The notes beneath the pieces were generated by a model. The model was not told the origin of the DNA. It ran no database searches and worked only from the letters and a program-made list of their open reading frames with translations. A stretch of DNA of 64,000 nt from Puccinia triticina (Eukaryota > Basidiomycota > Pucciniomycetes > Pucciniales > Pucciniaceae), in NCBI RefSeq assembly GCF_026914185.1, contig NC_070571.1:2976001-3040000 (forward strand), written 5' to 3'. Shown piece by piece: positions 45,579 through 57,385 of the stretch (position 1 is its first letter; each line of letters starts with the position of its first letter). Made by a program: the position numbers and the translations under genes.

Positions 45579-48500
45579 ATGCCTCCTCACCTTAGAAATG
45601 GCCGAGACCTCTCCGAAGAGCTCCGCCACCGGTACCGCCTTAGCCCAGCCGCCGAAGAACGGCTTCGAAGGGCTAGAAGCAGCCTTGCCGGAACTGCAAG
45701 AGGATTTCCTCAAGCTCCCGGAAGAGGAGCCGCTCCCCCCAGATACCGGGATCCCTCCGGCCCTATACCAGCCGAGGGAAACTTCCATAGCCCTAGCGTC
45801 GAGCAGATCCACGCCGGTTCCGCGACCTATCGACAGGGAACAGATAGACTTGACGGTGAACCTTCCTCCGACGAGTCAACCGCCCTCCCAGCCTATCAAC
45901 CCAGAGGGCATGAGATCCACGGCGCCGCCCAATCTAGCCCTCCTTCCGTACACTCAGAGCCCTCGACGGGAGGAGTCCTCCGGTCCCATGGACCTTATCC
46001 CGGAAGAGGAAGAGCTCTCCAGCCTCATCAGCATGTTCAACGAACAGTTCGACCTATTTGTCCGCGCCAGGGAGGCGCAGAACACGTTAACCATGAGGCG
46101 CCTCCTCTCCCAAGCAGCTATGACGCAGGAAATGATAATAGAATTGGTTGGGAGGAAAGACGGTATCCGTCTCTGTCAAGAATGGATACCCAGAGACGAG
46201 CTACACAACCTGGAAGTTTCTCTAATGAACCAGAACAACGGCCTAGGTCCGCAGAACTCCACGGCGCAAGTATCCCGGCCTCATTCGCAGCTAGCTTTAG
46301 TGCCGCACGCCAGCCAACAACCCATTCTAGCGACGCCAACGCCAGAACCCACGGGTTCTCAGCTACGAGCTATAGCGCAGGAGTTCCAGGGTCCTATCCC
46401 CTCCAACCAGGCTCAGTTTCAACAGCAGCCTCAATCCCAGCCGCGCCTAGAGAGCCAACACTATCAAGGAACTCCCTTGCCGCCGCCGCCACCGCCGCAG
46501 ACGCTCCAAGTGAGGCCGCCACCAGCTTCTATACCGCGGGAGGTGGTTCAATTATTCCGCCCCAGCCCGCATCTTCAAACTGGCGGCTACAATCCACCCC
46601 ATTATCCGCAAATGCCGCAAGAATTCGCAGGCCACAACCCCCCTCCTCCTCAAAACAACTGGAGAGGATCAGGGAGGAACTGGAGACGCCCTCAGGACGA
46701 CACTCAGAGAGTTCTAGAAATAGGAGAATACCTGATGAGAGCCACACGAGGAGTGAGGAGAGGCTATGGACGAGGGAGAGCCAGAGGGAGAGGCCCTTAT
46801 TAGATGAATCTTTACCTAAAAGTTCCTTAAGTAGTGATTCACCACTAGGCCTCAGTTTAGACATTGATAATCTCTCTGATCCTTCAAATAGAGAATTTTT
46901 TCTCAATAATCTTAACTCTGAAATGTCTAGAAATGGTCCTTTGTTTCTAGAAGAAAAATTACAAGTCTTGTTCTCAAAATTTCTCTCTGAATTATCTGGT
47001 ACAGTTGAAACCATTCCTGGTACCCTTCTTGAATCTTGTGTCAGCAATTTTAAAGATGTCCTGAATCATTCCATTCTTGATCTATTTAAAAATGAATTCA
47101 TCCCCTTTTTGCTTGATCAAATCCTGAACAACATAGGTGAAAGTGCCAGAGAGAAGTCCACAGTGAATAACAATGTGTTAGAACAACTGAAGAAACACAT
47201 AGATGATAAGTTTGAGACTGTTCAAGATTTGATTCTGGTAAATGAATCACAATGTCATTCTAACATGGATACAATTGGCCAAAATCTGAAAGATTTTGAA
47301 GAGAAAGTGAGCAACAATCTTACTTCCATTGGTAATCAGATCAATGACCTTCATGCCAATGAGCACAACAGATTTGAACAATCTAAGAGAAGATTCAGTG
47401 ACATATCTTCTGTAGTAAACACTGTGAGCTCAAAGCTGGATTCAGTGTTAATACCAGATGACAGAGACCATCCCCCTCATCTCTTATACAATAATCCCTT
47501 CCAGAATGTCCACCATGAGCAACAACATGAACACAGACCACCTCCTCCTGTTCCTACTCCTGAACCCCAGAGACCACCAAGAGATAGCTTTCCTAAACCT
47601 GCTAGCAATACTCCTGACGCTAAGACCCAAGAGGAATTCCCCTACATTGATCATGGAGCAATAGACTTTGAAATGAGGAAAGAACTGTGGAAAAGTATCC
47701 CCAAAAATGGAGACTGGGAGAAATTCTCTGGAGAATTGCCTTACAATCATGAGCTTTGGATTAAAAATACTGATATCCTAGTCAGAGACTACTTGATGCT
47801 GGATAACATGATAATCAGTAGATTAACAATCTTGTTAACTGACACTGCAAGGAATTGGTACCTAGGCATTAGAGATGAATATGGAAACAAATCTTGGGCT
47901 TGGTGGAAGAATGCCATCAGAAATAAGTTTGGCACTGAGAACTGGAAATGGAAAATGCAACAAGAGTTTGAGAATGATCACTTCACCTATGATGGGAGGA
48001 AAATCCACAAATGGTTTGGTAATCAGAGAGAAAGACTGAAAGCTTATCAACCTGAACTCAATCAGTATCTTATTTGTGAGAAAATCTTAAAGCAGTGCCC
48101 TCCAAACCTTGAGCATGCTATTAAAAGCAGATACAAAAGAGATGCCACTGAAATGAGTTTTGAGGATATGGTTATAATTGCTGAAGAGGTCATAGACAGA
48201 GTCATGAAAAGGAACAAGCCTGTGACAAACAATTATAACACTCCAAACAGATCCCAATGGAGAAGCAATCCTGCCCCTGAGAAAACTGATAAGCCAACTG
48301 ACTCCTCTACCAAAAAGAATCCTGTCTCTGCCCCTGAGAAAGAAAAACTTATATGCCATTTCTGTAAACAAACTGGCCACTTCTCCAGGGAATGCCCTAA
48401 GAAGAAGAACAGGATCAATAATGTAGGAATGGATGATGATGATGATCCCAAGAGTGACAATGGAGAAGATCAAGGTGAACCACATAAATCTGAATCAGAA

Positions 48501-51500
48501 CTAGATGAAGAAGAAGAGAATCATAGAACCAATCACATGATTCTTGCCATGGACAATGGAAATGGTGCCAATTATGATCCCTTAGTTGATTTTGACTTTG
48601 GAGCACATGCTGTAGAGTGTGAAATAAACCAAGATTTCTCCATTGCTGAAATTCAAGCTGAAACTCATCAACCTCAGACCTGGGACAAATCCTGTCAGTC
48701 TTCCCACATAGAAGATGCTAGACTGATGAAATGTAAGCCTGATAGAGGAAAAGCTCATCTTACTGGAAAAGCAAATCTTACTACTGTCCTCATTGAATCC
48801 AGAGAACAATCATGTCTTCTTGATAGTGGAGCCTCTTGCTCAATCATCAGCAACAAATTGCTAGATTCTATATTACCAGAATGGGAAAATAAGCTCATGC
48901 CAATTAACCATGCTAAATTTCACAGCTGTAGTGACCAATTACAGCCCATGGGCATAATAGAAATGGCTTTGATTTTTCCTCACACTAAAGGTTCCATTAG
49001 AATTCTAGCAGAATTTGTAGTCATGAGAAATGCAAGAATTAACTATCTTATCCTTGGAAATGATTACATGTCTCTTTATGGCTTTGACATCACAAACAGC
49101 AAAGAGAGATTCTTTACCATTGGGAATGAGAACAAGAGGAAGAAATTCAGCTTTAAGTCTCATCATCTGGAGAAAATGAGCCCTTCCAATGAAATTTCTG
49201 CTGTAAAGAAGTCCCATCCTCAACTGCAGAAATTTATTATAGAAGAACTCTGTGAAGCCAAGTTCAGTGATAAGTTGACTATTGAGCAAAAAGAGAAGCT
49301 GTTTGAAGTCCTCTACAATAACAACTTTGCCTTCTCCAACACCAACCAGCCCCTTGGTGCCATTAAAGGTCATGAAGTTCATATCAAGCTGACAACTGAG
49401 AGACCCTATCCTCCTCTCCTCAGAAGACCTCCTTATCCTGCCAGCCCCAAAAGCAGAGAAGCTCTTGAGCAACACATTGAAGAGCTAGTAAACCTGAATG
49501 TTCTAAGGAAAGTTGGTCATAATGAAGTAGTTGAGATCACTACTCCTGTAATCATTGCCTGGCACAATGGAAAGTCCAGAATGGTAGGAGACTTCAGAGC
49601 TTTGAATTCCTACACTGCTTCAGACAGATACCCCATTCCTAAGATCTGTGAGACTCTGAACAACCTGGCCAAAGCTAAATATCTGACTAGCATGGATGTA
49701 CTCAAAGGTTTTCACCAGAATGTCATTGCAGAAGATTCCAGACATCTACTCAGGATTATCATGCACAAAGGAATCTATGAGTACCTGAGAATGCCCTTTG
49801 GGATCAAAAATGCCCCCTCTCATTTCCAGAGAATGATGGACATTGAATTCAGAAAGGAAATTGATGAGAAGTGGGTCATTATCTACATTGATGATATCAT
49901 CATTATGTCAAACACCTGGGAGGAACACCTCAGTAGGATAGACAGGATCCTGAAAGTTGTCATTAACATGAACATGAAAATCTCCTTGAAGAAGTGTAAC
50001 TTTGGATTTGATCAGATCAAAGCTCTAGGCCATCTTGTGTCTGGTATTGCCATAGGAATAGACCAGAATAAAGTAGCTGCTGTCCTCCAAAAGCCTGTGC
50101 CTAGTAGTAGGAAAGAAATGCAATCATTTCTTGGTTTTGCTGGTTACTACAGACAACACATTGAGAAGTTTGCAGAGATAGCAAAACCTCTGACTGAACT
50201 GACAAGGATTGATGTCATATATGAGATGACTCATCATAGAATAGTAGCCTACAACTTGTTAAAAGAGAAACTGACCACAGCTCCATTGCTACTGTTTCCT
50301 GACTGGGCCCATCCCTTCACACTATATGTAGATGCTAGCATGACTGGTCTAGGTGCTGCTTTACATCAAGTCCAAGTCATTGAGGGAGTGAGAAAAGAAG
50401 GACCCATTGTTTTCATATCCAGACAACTGAAGGACAGTGAAACAAGATATGGTGCTAGTCAACTTGAATGCTTATGTCTGGTTTGGGCCCTGGAAAAACT
50501 CCATTACTACTTAGATGGCAGTGTCTTTCATGTTGTAACAGACTGCACAGCTTTGAGATCACTGCTGAACATGAAGACTCCCAACAGACATATGCTCAGG
50601 TGGCAGATTGCTATTCAGGAATACAGAGGCAATATGACCATAATCCACAGAGATGGGAATATTCACAAGAATGCTGATGGACTGAGCAGGTGGGCTTTAC
50701 CAAATGATCCTAGTAACCCTGCTTATGACCCAGAAGACAAGGATGATGATAGATTCCCCATCATGGGCATACATGTCTCTACTTTCAAGAATGAGTTCTT
50801 TGACTCAGTGAGAGAAGGCTACAAGCAGGACAAGAACACTACCATATTGTCTGAACTTTTGTTGAAAGATGCTAAAGATGCCCAGCTAAAAAATTCCTTA
50901 CAAGATCCTTGGAGAAAGCTATATGATGAAGGAAGATTCTCTATATTTGATGGCCTCATCTACTTCAGAGAGAAACACAACTCTGTCCTAGTCCTAGCTG
51001 ACAAAGAAAGTATCAACACCATCTTGCATGAATGCCATGACAGTGTCTACTCTGGCCATCTTTCTGAAGATAGGACTTTAGAAAAAGTAGCTGATACTGC
51101 TTGGTGGGATAACTGGAGACAAGACACTAGTGAATACTGCTCTTCCTGTGATAGATGCCAGAAAGCAAATAAAGCCACAGGCAAAAGATTTGGACTGCTC
51201 ATGAAAATTGAGGAACCTTCAAAACCATGGGATGTTATTAACATGGATTGGGTAACTTCCTTGTCCCCTGGAGGAGCTGCTAGTTTCAATGCTTGTCTGG
51301 TAATAGTGGACAGATACTCTAAGACCCCTATATTTGTACCCTGCTTCAAGGATGACTCTGCCATGGACACTGCCATTCTGTTTTGGAACAGAGTAATGCC
51401 TAGGACTGGCATCCCCAGAATCATCATCTCTGATAGAGACCCTAAGTTCACATCTGAATTCTGGACTGGTTTACATAGTATGTTAGGAACAAAACTCTCT

Positions 51501-52358
51501 TTCTCCACTGCTTACCACCCTCAAACTGATGGATTAGCTGAAAGGATGATTCAAACACTTGAAGATATGATCAGGAGGTTTTGTGCATATGGTCTAGAAT
51601 TCAAAGACAATGATGGTTACACTCATGACTGGGTTTCACTTCTACCAATCCTTGAGCTAGCATATTGCACCAGCATACATTCAACCACTGGAAAACCTCC
51701 TGCCATCCTGGAAAAAGGCTGGATCCCAAACCTTCCCAGGAATTTCTTGAAGCAAGACTCTGTAGACATTCATCCTACTGCTCTTGCCTATGGAAAGATC
51801 TTTGAGAAAGCTAGAAAACATGCTGAGCAATGCATAACAGAAGCTACATCTTACAACAAAGAGAGATGGGACAAGAGTCACAAAGAACCATCTTTTAAAG
51901 TTGGTGATAAAGTCCTAATATCCACAGCAAACTTCAACAACCTGTCTGGCCCTAAGAAGATGAGAGACTCCTTCACTGGACCATTCCTTGTAAAAGCTTT
52001 ACATGGGAAGAATGCTGTAGAAGTGATACTGACTGAAGAGTTTAGCAGGAAACATCCCACATTTCCTGTCAGCTTGGTGAAACCATACAAAGACCCCAAT
52101 CCAGAAAAGTTCCCTTTGAGACAGAAAGTCAAAGTTGTCATTCCCCCCATGGATAAGACCCCTCAGAGTAAAGTCATACAAAAGATTCTCAGAGACAAGA
52201 GATTGAGAGTGGAAAACAGAGATGTTATGATGTACTTAGCTAGATACAAAGGTATGAGTGCTGATCATGATGAATGGCTCCTTGAGAAAGACATCCCAGA
52301 CTCTGCTATCCTTCTCAGGAAATTCAGAAGTGAGAAGAGGTCTAACCCTGTGGTTTAA
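45579..52358 (+). CDS. Gypsy-2 gag-pol polyprotein (2259 aa), chromodomain type
   Basis: One uninterrupted frame. Residues 1-410 are low-complexity Ser/Pro/Arg-rich and overlap another ORF. Residues ~420-620 are helical, and ~690-860 form the gag capsid-like domain ([20 protein letters not shown]). The zinc knuckle [14 protein letters not shown] is near 926. The aspartic protease [12 protein letters not shown] is near 1080. Reverse transcriptase has [12 protein letters not shown] and YIDD near 1436. RNase H has [14 protein letters not shown] near 1582 and [11 protein letters not shown]. Integrase has the HHCC finger ([11 protein letters not shown]...CSSCDRCQ) at about 1817-1864 and catalytic D,D,E in [18 protein letters not shown] and ERMIQ. 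The C-terminal chromodomain ([20 protein letters not shown]) at about 2200-2250 is used by chromoviruses to target chromatin. From 46804 on, Arg is encoded by AGA/AGG only. Confidence 0.97.
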   Translation: MPPHLRNGRDLSEELRHRYRLSPAAEERLRRARSSLAGTARGFPQAPGRGAAPPRYRDPSGPIPAEGNFHSPSVEQIHAGSATYRQGTDRLDGEPSSDESTALPAYQPRGHEIHGAAQSSPPSVHSEPSTGGVLRSHGPYPGRGRALQPHQHVQRTVRPICPRQGGAEHVNHEAPPLPSSYDAGNDNRIGWEERRYPSLSRMDTQRRATQPGSFSNEPEQRPRSAELHGASIPASFAASFSAARQPTTHSSDANARTHGFSATSYSAGVPGSYPLQPGSVSTAASIPAAPREPTLSRNSLAAAATAADAPSEAATSFYTAGGGSIIPPQPASSNWRLQSTPLSANAARIRRPQPPSSSKQLERIREELETPSGRHSESSRNRRIPDESHTRSEERLWTRESQRERPLLDESLPKSSLSSDSPLGLSLDIDNLSDPSNREFFLNNLNSEMSRNGPLFLEEKLQVLFSKFLSELSGTVETIPGTLLESCVSNFKDVLNHSILDLFKNEFIPFLLDQILNNIGESAREKSTVNNNVLEQLKKHIDDKFETVQDLILVNESQCHSNMDTIGQNLKDFEEKVSNNLTSIGNQINDLHANEHNRFEQSKRRFSDISSVVNTVSSKLDSVLIPDDRDHPPHLLYNNPFQNVHHEQQHEHRPPPPVPTPEPQRPPRDSFPKPASNTPDAKTQEEFPYIDHGAIDFEMRKELWKSIPKNGDWEKFSGELPYNHELWIKNTDILVRDYLMLDNMIISRLTILLTDTARNWYLGIRDEYGNKSWAWWKNAIRNKFGTENWKWKMQQEFENDHFTYDGRKIHKWFGNQRERLKAYQPELNQYLICEKILKQCPPNLEHAIKSRYKRDATEMSFEDMVIIAEEVIDRVMKRNKPVTNNYNTPNRSQWRSNPAPEKTDKPTDSSTKKNPVSAPEKEKLICHFCKQTGHFSRECPKKKNRINNVGMDDDDDPKSDNGEDQGEPHKSESELDEEEENHRTNHMILAMDNGNGANYDPLVDFDFGAHAVECEINQDFSIAEIQAETHQPQTWDKSCQSSHIEDARLMKCKPDRGKAHLTGKANLTTVLIESREQSCLLDSGASCSIISNKLLDSILPEWENKLMPINHAKFHSCSDQLQPMGIIEMALIFPHTKGSIRILAEFVVMRNARINYLILGNDYMSLYGFDITNSKERFFTIGNENKRKKFSFKSHHLEKMSPSNEISAVKKSHPQLQKFIIEELCEAKFSDKLTIEQKEKLFEVLYNNNFAFSNTNQPLGAIKGHEVHIKLTTERPYPPLLRRPPYPASPKSREALEQHIEELVNLNVLRKVGHNEVVEITTPVIIAWHNGKSRMVGDFRALNSYTASDRYPIPKICETLNNLAKAKYLTSMDVLKGFHQNVIAEDSRHLLRIIMHKGIYEYLRMPFGIKNAPSHFQRMMDIEFRKEIDEKWVIIYIDDIIIMSNTWEEHLSRIDRILKVVINMNMKISLKKCNFGFDQIKALGHLVSGIAIGIDQNKVAAVLQKPVPSSRKEMQSFLGFAGYYRQHIEKFAEIAKPLTELTRIDVIYEMTHHRIVAYNLLKEKLTTAPLLLFPDWAHPFTLYVDASMTGLGAALHQVQVIEGVRKEGPIVFISRQLKDSETRYGASQLECLCLVWALEKLHYYLDGSVFHVVTDCTALRSLLNMKTPNRHMLRWQIAIQEYRGNMTIIHRDGNIHKNADGLSRWALPNDPSNPAYDPEDKDDDRFPIMGIHVSTFKNEFFDSVREGYKQDKNTTILSELLLKDAKDAQLKNSLQDPWRKLYDEGRFSIFDGLIYFREKHNSVLVLADKESINTILHECHDSVYSGHLSEDRTLEKVADTAWWDNWRQDTSEYCSSCDRCQKANKATGKRFGLLMKIEEPSKPWDVINMDWVTSLSPGGAASFNACLVIVDRYSKTPIFVPCFKDDSAMDTAILFWNRVMPRTGIPRIIISDRDPKFTSEFWTGLHSMLGTKLSFSTAYHPQTDGLAERMIQTLEDMIRRFCAYGLEFKDNDGYTHDWVSLLPILELAYCTSIHSTTGKPPAILEKGWIPNLPRNFLKQDSVDIHPTALAYGKIFEKARKHAEQCITEATSYNKERWDKSHKEPSFKVGDKVLISTANFNNLSGPKKMRDSFTGPFLVKALHGKNAVEVILTEEFSRKHPTFPVSLVKPYKDPNPEKFPLRQKVKVVIPPMDKTPQSKVIQKILRDKRLRVENRDVMMYLARYKGMSADHDEWLLEKDIPDSAILLRKFRSEKRSNPVV
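45598..46803 (+). CDS. Overlapping +1-frame ORF in Gypsy-2, 401 aa
   Basis: It starts 19 bases after the polyprotein ATG, in a stronger start context (A at -3, G at +4), and lies wholly inside that frame's first 410 codons. The protein has a Pro-rich acidic start and a coherent helical core ([40 protein letters not shown]). A Gln/Pro-rich section follows, and the C-terminus is Arg-Gly-rich ([15 protein letters not shown]). By composition it looks more protein-like than the polyprotein in the same stretch, so it may be the ancestral gag-like or accessory protein. No family is recognised. Leaky scanning could produce both products. Chance ORFs of 400 codons are uncommon but possible in GC-rich DNA. 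Confidence 0.6.
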   Translation: MAETSPKSSATGTALAQPPKNGFEGLEAALPELQEDFLKLPEEEPLPPDTGIPPALYQPRETSIALASSRSTPVPRPIDREQIDLTVNLPPTSQPPSQPINPEGMRSTAPPNLALLPYTQSPRREESSGPMDLIPEEEELSSLISMFNEQFDLFVRAREAQNTLTMRRLLSQAAMTQEMIIELVGRKDGIRLCQEWIPRDELHNLEVSLMNQNNGLGPQNSTAQVSRPHSQLALVPHASQQPILATPTPEPTGSQLRAIAQEFQGPIPSNQAQFQQQPQSQPRLESQHYQGTPLPPPPPPQTLQVRPPPASIPREVVQLFRPSPHLQTGGYNPPHYPQMPQEFAGHNPPPPQNNWRGSGRNWRRPQDDTQRVLEIGEYLMRATRGVRRGYGRGRARGRGPY

Positions 52359-52395
52359 TTTCTTACAGAAATCCAACCCTTTTGGTGGTAGGGAA

Positions 52396-53364
52396 TGTCA
52401 GCCTTAGAGTCATCACAGCTGACCTAAAAGCTGCCTGTTCTACCTTTGTTACATATAAATTACTTTATATCTTTTTCATCTTAAGAGATAACCTTGTTTT
52501 GACTTCATATTCTGTTTCCTCATGCAATTTTAACCCTAGTTACAACTTATCAATTCCTTGTAACTATACTCCTTCCCTGAGTTACTGAGTTATGGCGCCC
52601 TTGCGCAGTTGTGACGTGTCAGCGCTACCAGGCGCGCCAAACCACATGTACATATGTAAATTACATAAGCAAACTGTGAAAATTTTCGTAGTCAGGATCC
52701 CCCTTGCCTGAGGCGGATCTACAGACTTCAGCACACCAGAACCACCACCCAGATAACCCCAGGATCACCACCAAAGAGCCTACTCTACTCCCAGTATACC
52801 TACCGTCACAGGCGCCTAGGATATTGACAGTAAGTAACCTCTTTCACTGAACCTTGATTATCTCAGAGGTACAACTCTGTGTCTTGCTTGATCTGCCTTT
52901 TCTTCTTGCTTTGCCTCCTCCTTGATCACAGGGCTGTCCCTTCAATTCTACAGGCCTTTGCCTCTATCTTGATCACAGGGCTGTCCCTTATAATCACTTG
53001 GCCTTTGCCTCAAAATCTAGGTTGCAGGGCTGTCCCTCAGGTTTCCCATTAAGAACCTTGACTGTCCAGAGAGAAGTCTAAAAAACTGTGGCTGGATTAA
53101 ACTTATCTAATCCAGATACCCTCCTGAGAGGAAGCTGTAGCACTTCTAGCACAGATTAGCAGCACTCTTCTGAAGAGTAGCATTGCCAGTGGACGTGCAT
53201 TCCCACTAGAATAACCTAGTACTTCTCTTCTATCTTAGCCTGCTTGGTTTCTTTCTCTCTCTTTCTCTTTTTCTCTTACAGTTGTATTTTCTTTATCCCA
53301 AGAAATCAAACTGTTGTCCCCCATTTCTTGTGTCCTGCTGTCACTATAGAGACTCAGGCTCACA
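52396..53364 (+). repeat. Gypsy-2 3' LTR
   Basis: Same length and, by eye, same sequence as the 5' LTR. A purine-rich tract (GGTGGTAGGGAA) at 52384-52395 immediately precedes it and is the likely plus-strand primer. Confidence 0.97.
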
Positions 53365-54823
53365 ATGAATATGACAATGATGAAGTCCACGGTGAGTTTT
53401 TTTTTTCTTTTCTGCTTATTCAACATTGTTTGTCATAACTAAACAAGTACTGGGCTTTTTTTGCTACCTACTCAGATGATATATTTGATCCGCAACTCTC
53501 CCCCAACAAGAGCCAAGCCACGCAGCCAGAGGAAAAGAAAAAAGGTCCTGTTTATACCGAACCCGAAGACTATGAGTTATGTCGCGCCTGGGTTCAGGTA
53601 TCCAAAGATCCCGCCGTTGGAACCAATCAAGAAGGAAGCACTTTCTGGGAACAAATTTCGACCGTGTATCACAAAGCTATGCCTCATCCAATCCGACCAG
53701 CCAACAGCTTGAAAAAGCAATGGAGCAAAAACGTGCAGCCCGCAATAAACAAATTCCGTGGTTGTGTTAGTCAGGTTGAACAGTTCTACCAGAGTGGTGC
53801 ATCTGTCGAGGACCAGTTAAAATGAGCTCTTCGACTTTACACCAAGGACCAGCATACTCACTTCAAACATTTGCGTTGCTAAAATCTCCTTGTTAAAAGC
53901 CCTAAGTGGACCGATTACTGTCGTGATAACAAAAAGAAAGCCAAAGTTTCTAAGAAAAAGAGAGCCGCAAGTCCTACTAGCAATCCCCCACCATTGAATG
54001 CATCCAAATCAACTGCAGCAAAAAATCCCGCACCATCCAATGCTGTTTCAGAGTTTGATGGTACTGGTACCAATCCTTCAATACTTGAGCGACCAATTGG
54101 AAAAAAAAAGGCAAAGTTACTCAACCAAATAGCAACCAAAGACCAAGAATGGAAAGTCAACGTTGCTGATGCTCAAAATAAGATTGCATCCAAATCCAAA
54201 CAATTCAACGACATCATGAACAGCAATTCACTTTCCCTCGAGCGCATTGCACAAAATGGAGAACCCATGGCACAAAATGCAGAGACTGCTTCTGAGCTAT
54301 CCATCATGAATAAGAATCTTGCTGGGCTTGACGACGAGCAACAGGAGTACTATAGGTTGAAGAGAAGGGAGATTCTCCGATCTCTGCGTGAGAAAGACAA
54401 ATCCACATGAATCTCTCTACCTGTACTTGGTCTCAATCACTGTTGTGTTTTCTGTCTATTGTGCATGATCACTTTTTTTCTTTTGCTCTTGATCACTTGT
54501 TTTTCTTGTCTCTAAAACTATTGCTTTCAATTGCTAGTTTTTGGCCTTGATAAACCTCCATTGACCTTGAAAACTCTCTATTAGCGTTGATAACTTGTCT
54601 TTCCTATCTTGATTGCTCTCAATATCTCACTCAATCAATCACTCATTGTTTTATTGCAATTTTCTTAGTATTAAAGCAAGAAAACTATCTAAGGAGAAAC
54701 AAACTAGCTAACTGAGATGACAAACTAGCTAGCTGAGATGAACTAGCTAACAAGAAATGAAGATATAAATTCAAGATAATATTGATAAGGAACTTATTGA
54801 TAGAGTCAAGGTTCTTCTTCAAG

Positions 54824-56322
54824 TCAACCTTTGATCTCCCATTGATGTCTAACTATATTGCTGCGGAGCTGAAAATGTGTGCTCAAGTCTCTCATTGAAT
54901 GATAGTTTTTGATGAAATCGGAAAAGTAAATTGATGAGCCATCTCTTGAGATGTCGACCTCCGTGATGATTGCACCAGTAGGGTTCTTGTCAAAGGTATA
55001 TTTCAAGTAAGTCCCAGCTTGTTCATCCTCCACAATCATGTTGTGGAGGATGACACACGCCTTCATGATGTTTGCGAGGTTGTGATGCTTCCATCCTCGG
55101 GCTGGGCGAGCAACAACGGCAAATCGACTTTGAAGTGCCCCAAATGCACGCTCCACATCTTTGCGTCAGGCTTCTTGGAGCTTTACAAAGTGTTTCTGGT
55201 TGGCTCCCTGGGCCTGCAAGAACGTCTTCACAAAGGTTGCCCAGTCTGGATAGATTCCATCGGCGAGGTAGTACCCTTGCTGGTAGTTGTGTCCGTTGAT
55301 TGTGTATTCACATTGCGGTGCCTGACCATTCAAGAGATTCTCAAATAGTGGTGAAGTATCAAGGACGTTTATGTCGTTGTGAGAGCCTGGTAAGCCAAAG
55401 TAGGCATGCCAGATCCATATATCTTGTGATGCAACTGCCTCAAGAATGACTGTTGGTCCCTGAAAATGATAGTACAAGGTCAGCATGGTACATCTACCCC
55501 ACCTTTGCTGTGGGGCCCTTTGAAGCTGATAAGCCTTCATGGCACTATATTTCCACTGGAAAGATTTGCCATGATACTAGGGCAATTCAATCGCATGTGT
55601 AGTATAGACCATGAATGCAAATCCTACATTCAAAGGAACCCAATCCATCAAAGCAGTCGGTGAGGGACCATAAGGAAAAAGAAAGTTAATACTTTTTCTT
55701 TTCCTTGAAATGCTCCCGCCCAGCCGGATGGGCAGTTCTTCCACTCCCAGTGCATACAATCGAGTGATCCAAGCATGCCTGGGAAGCCTCGGTCAGCACC
55801 TTTGGAGAGGAGTCGCTCCAAGTCGGCAGTTGTTGGGTGTTGAAGATATTCCGCCGAGTAGATAGCAACAATATCGTTGCAAAATCTGTCCATACACTCT
55901 TGAGACGTGGACTCTGAAAGCTGTAAGTATTCGTTGTTGCAGTCGGCAGCGGCTCCGTATGCAAGAATTTGCAAAGCTGCTGTTATCTTGACAAGGGGCC
56001 TCACTCCAGGTTTTCCCAACGTGTCGGCCCTGAGCTTAAAGTAGGCATTGAAGTTTTCAACAGCGTCGGCAATCTTCAAGAAGAGGGACTTTCCCATACG
56101 AAAACGTCGCCAGAATACTACTTTGTTGTAGAAAGGTCGCAGGCAAAAGTAATGACCAAAGAGTCTCTGGTAGGCTCCTTCAAAGTTGCGTGGACGGTTG
56201 GGCAGTTTACCTGGTTTTGATCCACCATGTGAAGGGAAAATGTTGTCCTCATCTTCATTGTCATTGAGCAGAATCGGAATGACTTGAAGAGCTGCATTTA
56301 CAGTGGTTCTGAGCCTTGCCAC
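54824..56322 (-). pseudogene. PIF/Harbinger DDE transposase with one TGA
   Basis: On the minus strand exon 1 is 56322-55693 and exon 2 is 55459-54824, with a 233-bp intron between them (GT...TTTCAG, phase 0). Motifs: GKLPNRPRNFEGAYQRL, FLKIADAVENFNAYF, FPGMLGSLDCMHWEWKNCP (first catalytic D), TVILEAVASQDIWIWHAYFG, LPGSHNDINVL (second D) and KDVERAFGALQSRF (catalytic E), all standard for HARBI1/PIF nucleases. A TGA at 55168-55166 lies between LQEA and RKDVERAFG, a position where Arg is usual; CGA to TGA would explain it. Otherwise the roughly 420-residue protein is complete. A short upstream exon is possible because the first Met follows directly on coding-like sequence. Confidence 0.88.
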
Positions 56323-56739
56323 TAGTTGCCTTTGTCAGATTAATATCTGCAATACAGCAGGGTTGAGTACGCCTGGGTCGTTTTCCTCGTTCTCCATGGT
56401 GATTTTGTGTTTCCATTTGCTTGCTATACGTTTGGTTCCTGGGATTGTTGAGTAGGGGGAATTGGGGGTACAGCCTTTCACAAGACCCAGGTCCTAATTT
56501 TAGGACCTTGCAGTGTGAAAACGATTTTGGGCGGGGGACTATAACTGCGCCGCAGTCGCGCAAGTTGGGGATTTAGTCCCTCAGATAGTCCCGTGCGGTG
56601 GAGATGCTCTAATGCTTTGCACCCTGAAGGTTGCCAGGGCCCTGCGCCTGGGCAGGCACAATGCTGGCCTGTACACACTCATCTGGGTGGTTAGTCAGCT
56701 CGAGGGCCTAAAGAGGGGGCTATGTCTACTCACATCTCT

Positions 56740-57385
56740 TCTTGATGACCGGTCTGACTGGTCATCGAGGGGACTCACCTCAATGACTGGCAAAGACCGC
56801 TGATTGAGAGGACTGACAGCTGTTGATGACCGGTCTGTACTGGTCATCAAGGGGACTCACATCTCCTCTTGATGACCAGTCTTTGCCGGTCATTGAGGGG
56901 ACTCGCATCTCCTCTCAATGACCGGTCTGACCGGTCATCAAGGGGACCACCTCCTGATGACCGGTTAGACCGGTCATCAAGGACTCACCACCTCTCAATG
57001 GCCGGTCAGACCGGTCATTGAGGGGACTCACCACCTCTCGATGACCGGTACAGACCGGTCATTGAGAGGACTCGCAGCTCTCAATGACTGGCTTGTGCCG
57101 GTCATCGTGGGGACTCACATCTCCTCTCAATGACCGGTCTTTGCCGGTCATCGAGGGGACTCACCACCTCTCAATGGCCGGTCAGACCGGTCATCAAGGG
57201 GACTCACCACCTCTTGATGACCGGCACAGACCGGTCATTGAGAGGACTCACAGCTCTCAATGACCGGCTTGTGACGGTCATTGTGGGGACTAACAGCTGT
57301 CGATGACCGGTCTTTGCCGGTCATCGAGGGGACTCACATCTCCTCTTGATGACTAGTCAGACCGGTCATCAAGAGTAGATGTGAG
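56740..57385. repeat. Dyad array E (word GATGACCGGTC / GACCGGTCATC)
   Basis: There are about ten units of roughly 60 bp. Each pairs 'ctc(t/a)tgatgaccggt' with 'accggtcatcgaggggact' across a 1-8 base centre ('ctgaccgg', 'ctttgccgg'), with the linker 'cacatctcctct' or 'caccacctct'. It is related in word to array A but far better conserved. Confidence 0.92.

Larger units (their letters stand above)
43851..53364 (+). mobile_element. Gypsy-2: intact Ty3/Gypsy chromovirus
   Basis: The LTRs 43851-44819 and 52396-53364 are both 969 bp, start TGTCAG and end CTCACA, and appear identical by eye. The target duplication ATGAA lies at 43846-43850 and 53365-53369. A single 2259-codon gag-pol frame is fully open. 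These features indicate a very recent insertion and a potentially active element. It lies in exon 1 of a Harbinger gene. The interior shows a sharp change at about 46803: CpG-rich before, almost CpG-free after. Confidence 0.97.
43803..54410 (+). pseudogene. Harbinger Myb/SANT-NAM-type accessory gene, interrupted by Gypsy-2
   Basis: Exon 1 starts at ATG 43803 (MPRRKNHP) and is cut after codon 16 by Gypsy-2. It resumes at 53370-53391 and, after an intron, continues at 53476-54410. The trihelix/Myb-like part shows ELCRAWVQVSKDPAVG, FWEQISTVYHK and SLKKQWSKNVQPAINKF. The C-terminal part has RPIGKKKAKLL, a mark of NAM-associated proteins paired with Harbinger transposases, then a charged coiled helix. 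The family role is nuclear import and TIR binding with the transposase. Besides the insertion there is a TGA at 53823-53825 and a TAA at 53880-53882 in frame, so the gene was already decaying or decayed afterwards. Confidence 0.85.
43513..56609. mobile_element. PIF/Harbinger element (~3.6 kb) split by Gypsy-2
   Basis: The terminal inverted repeats are GAGCATCTCCACCGC at 43513 and its complement GCGGTGGAGATGCTC ending at 56609. TAA duplications lie at 43510-43512 and 56610-56612. The element carries two convergent genes typical of the superfamily: a Myb/SANT-NAM-type protein (plus) and a DDE transposase (minus). Gypsy-2 sits inside exon 1 of the former. Removing Gypsy-2 and one copy of its ATGAA duplication leaves about 3.58 kb. 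Both genes now contain nonsense codons, so this copy is probably inactive, although its ends are intact and could still be mobilised. Confidence 0.92.

Noticed and set aside
18128..57385. CRISPR-like arrays
   Set aside because: Spacers are short linkers that repeat along with the units, the repeats occur in both orientations within a unit, and the genome is eukaryotic.
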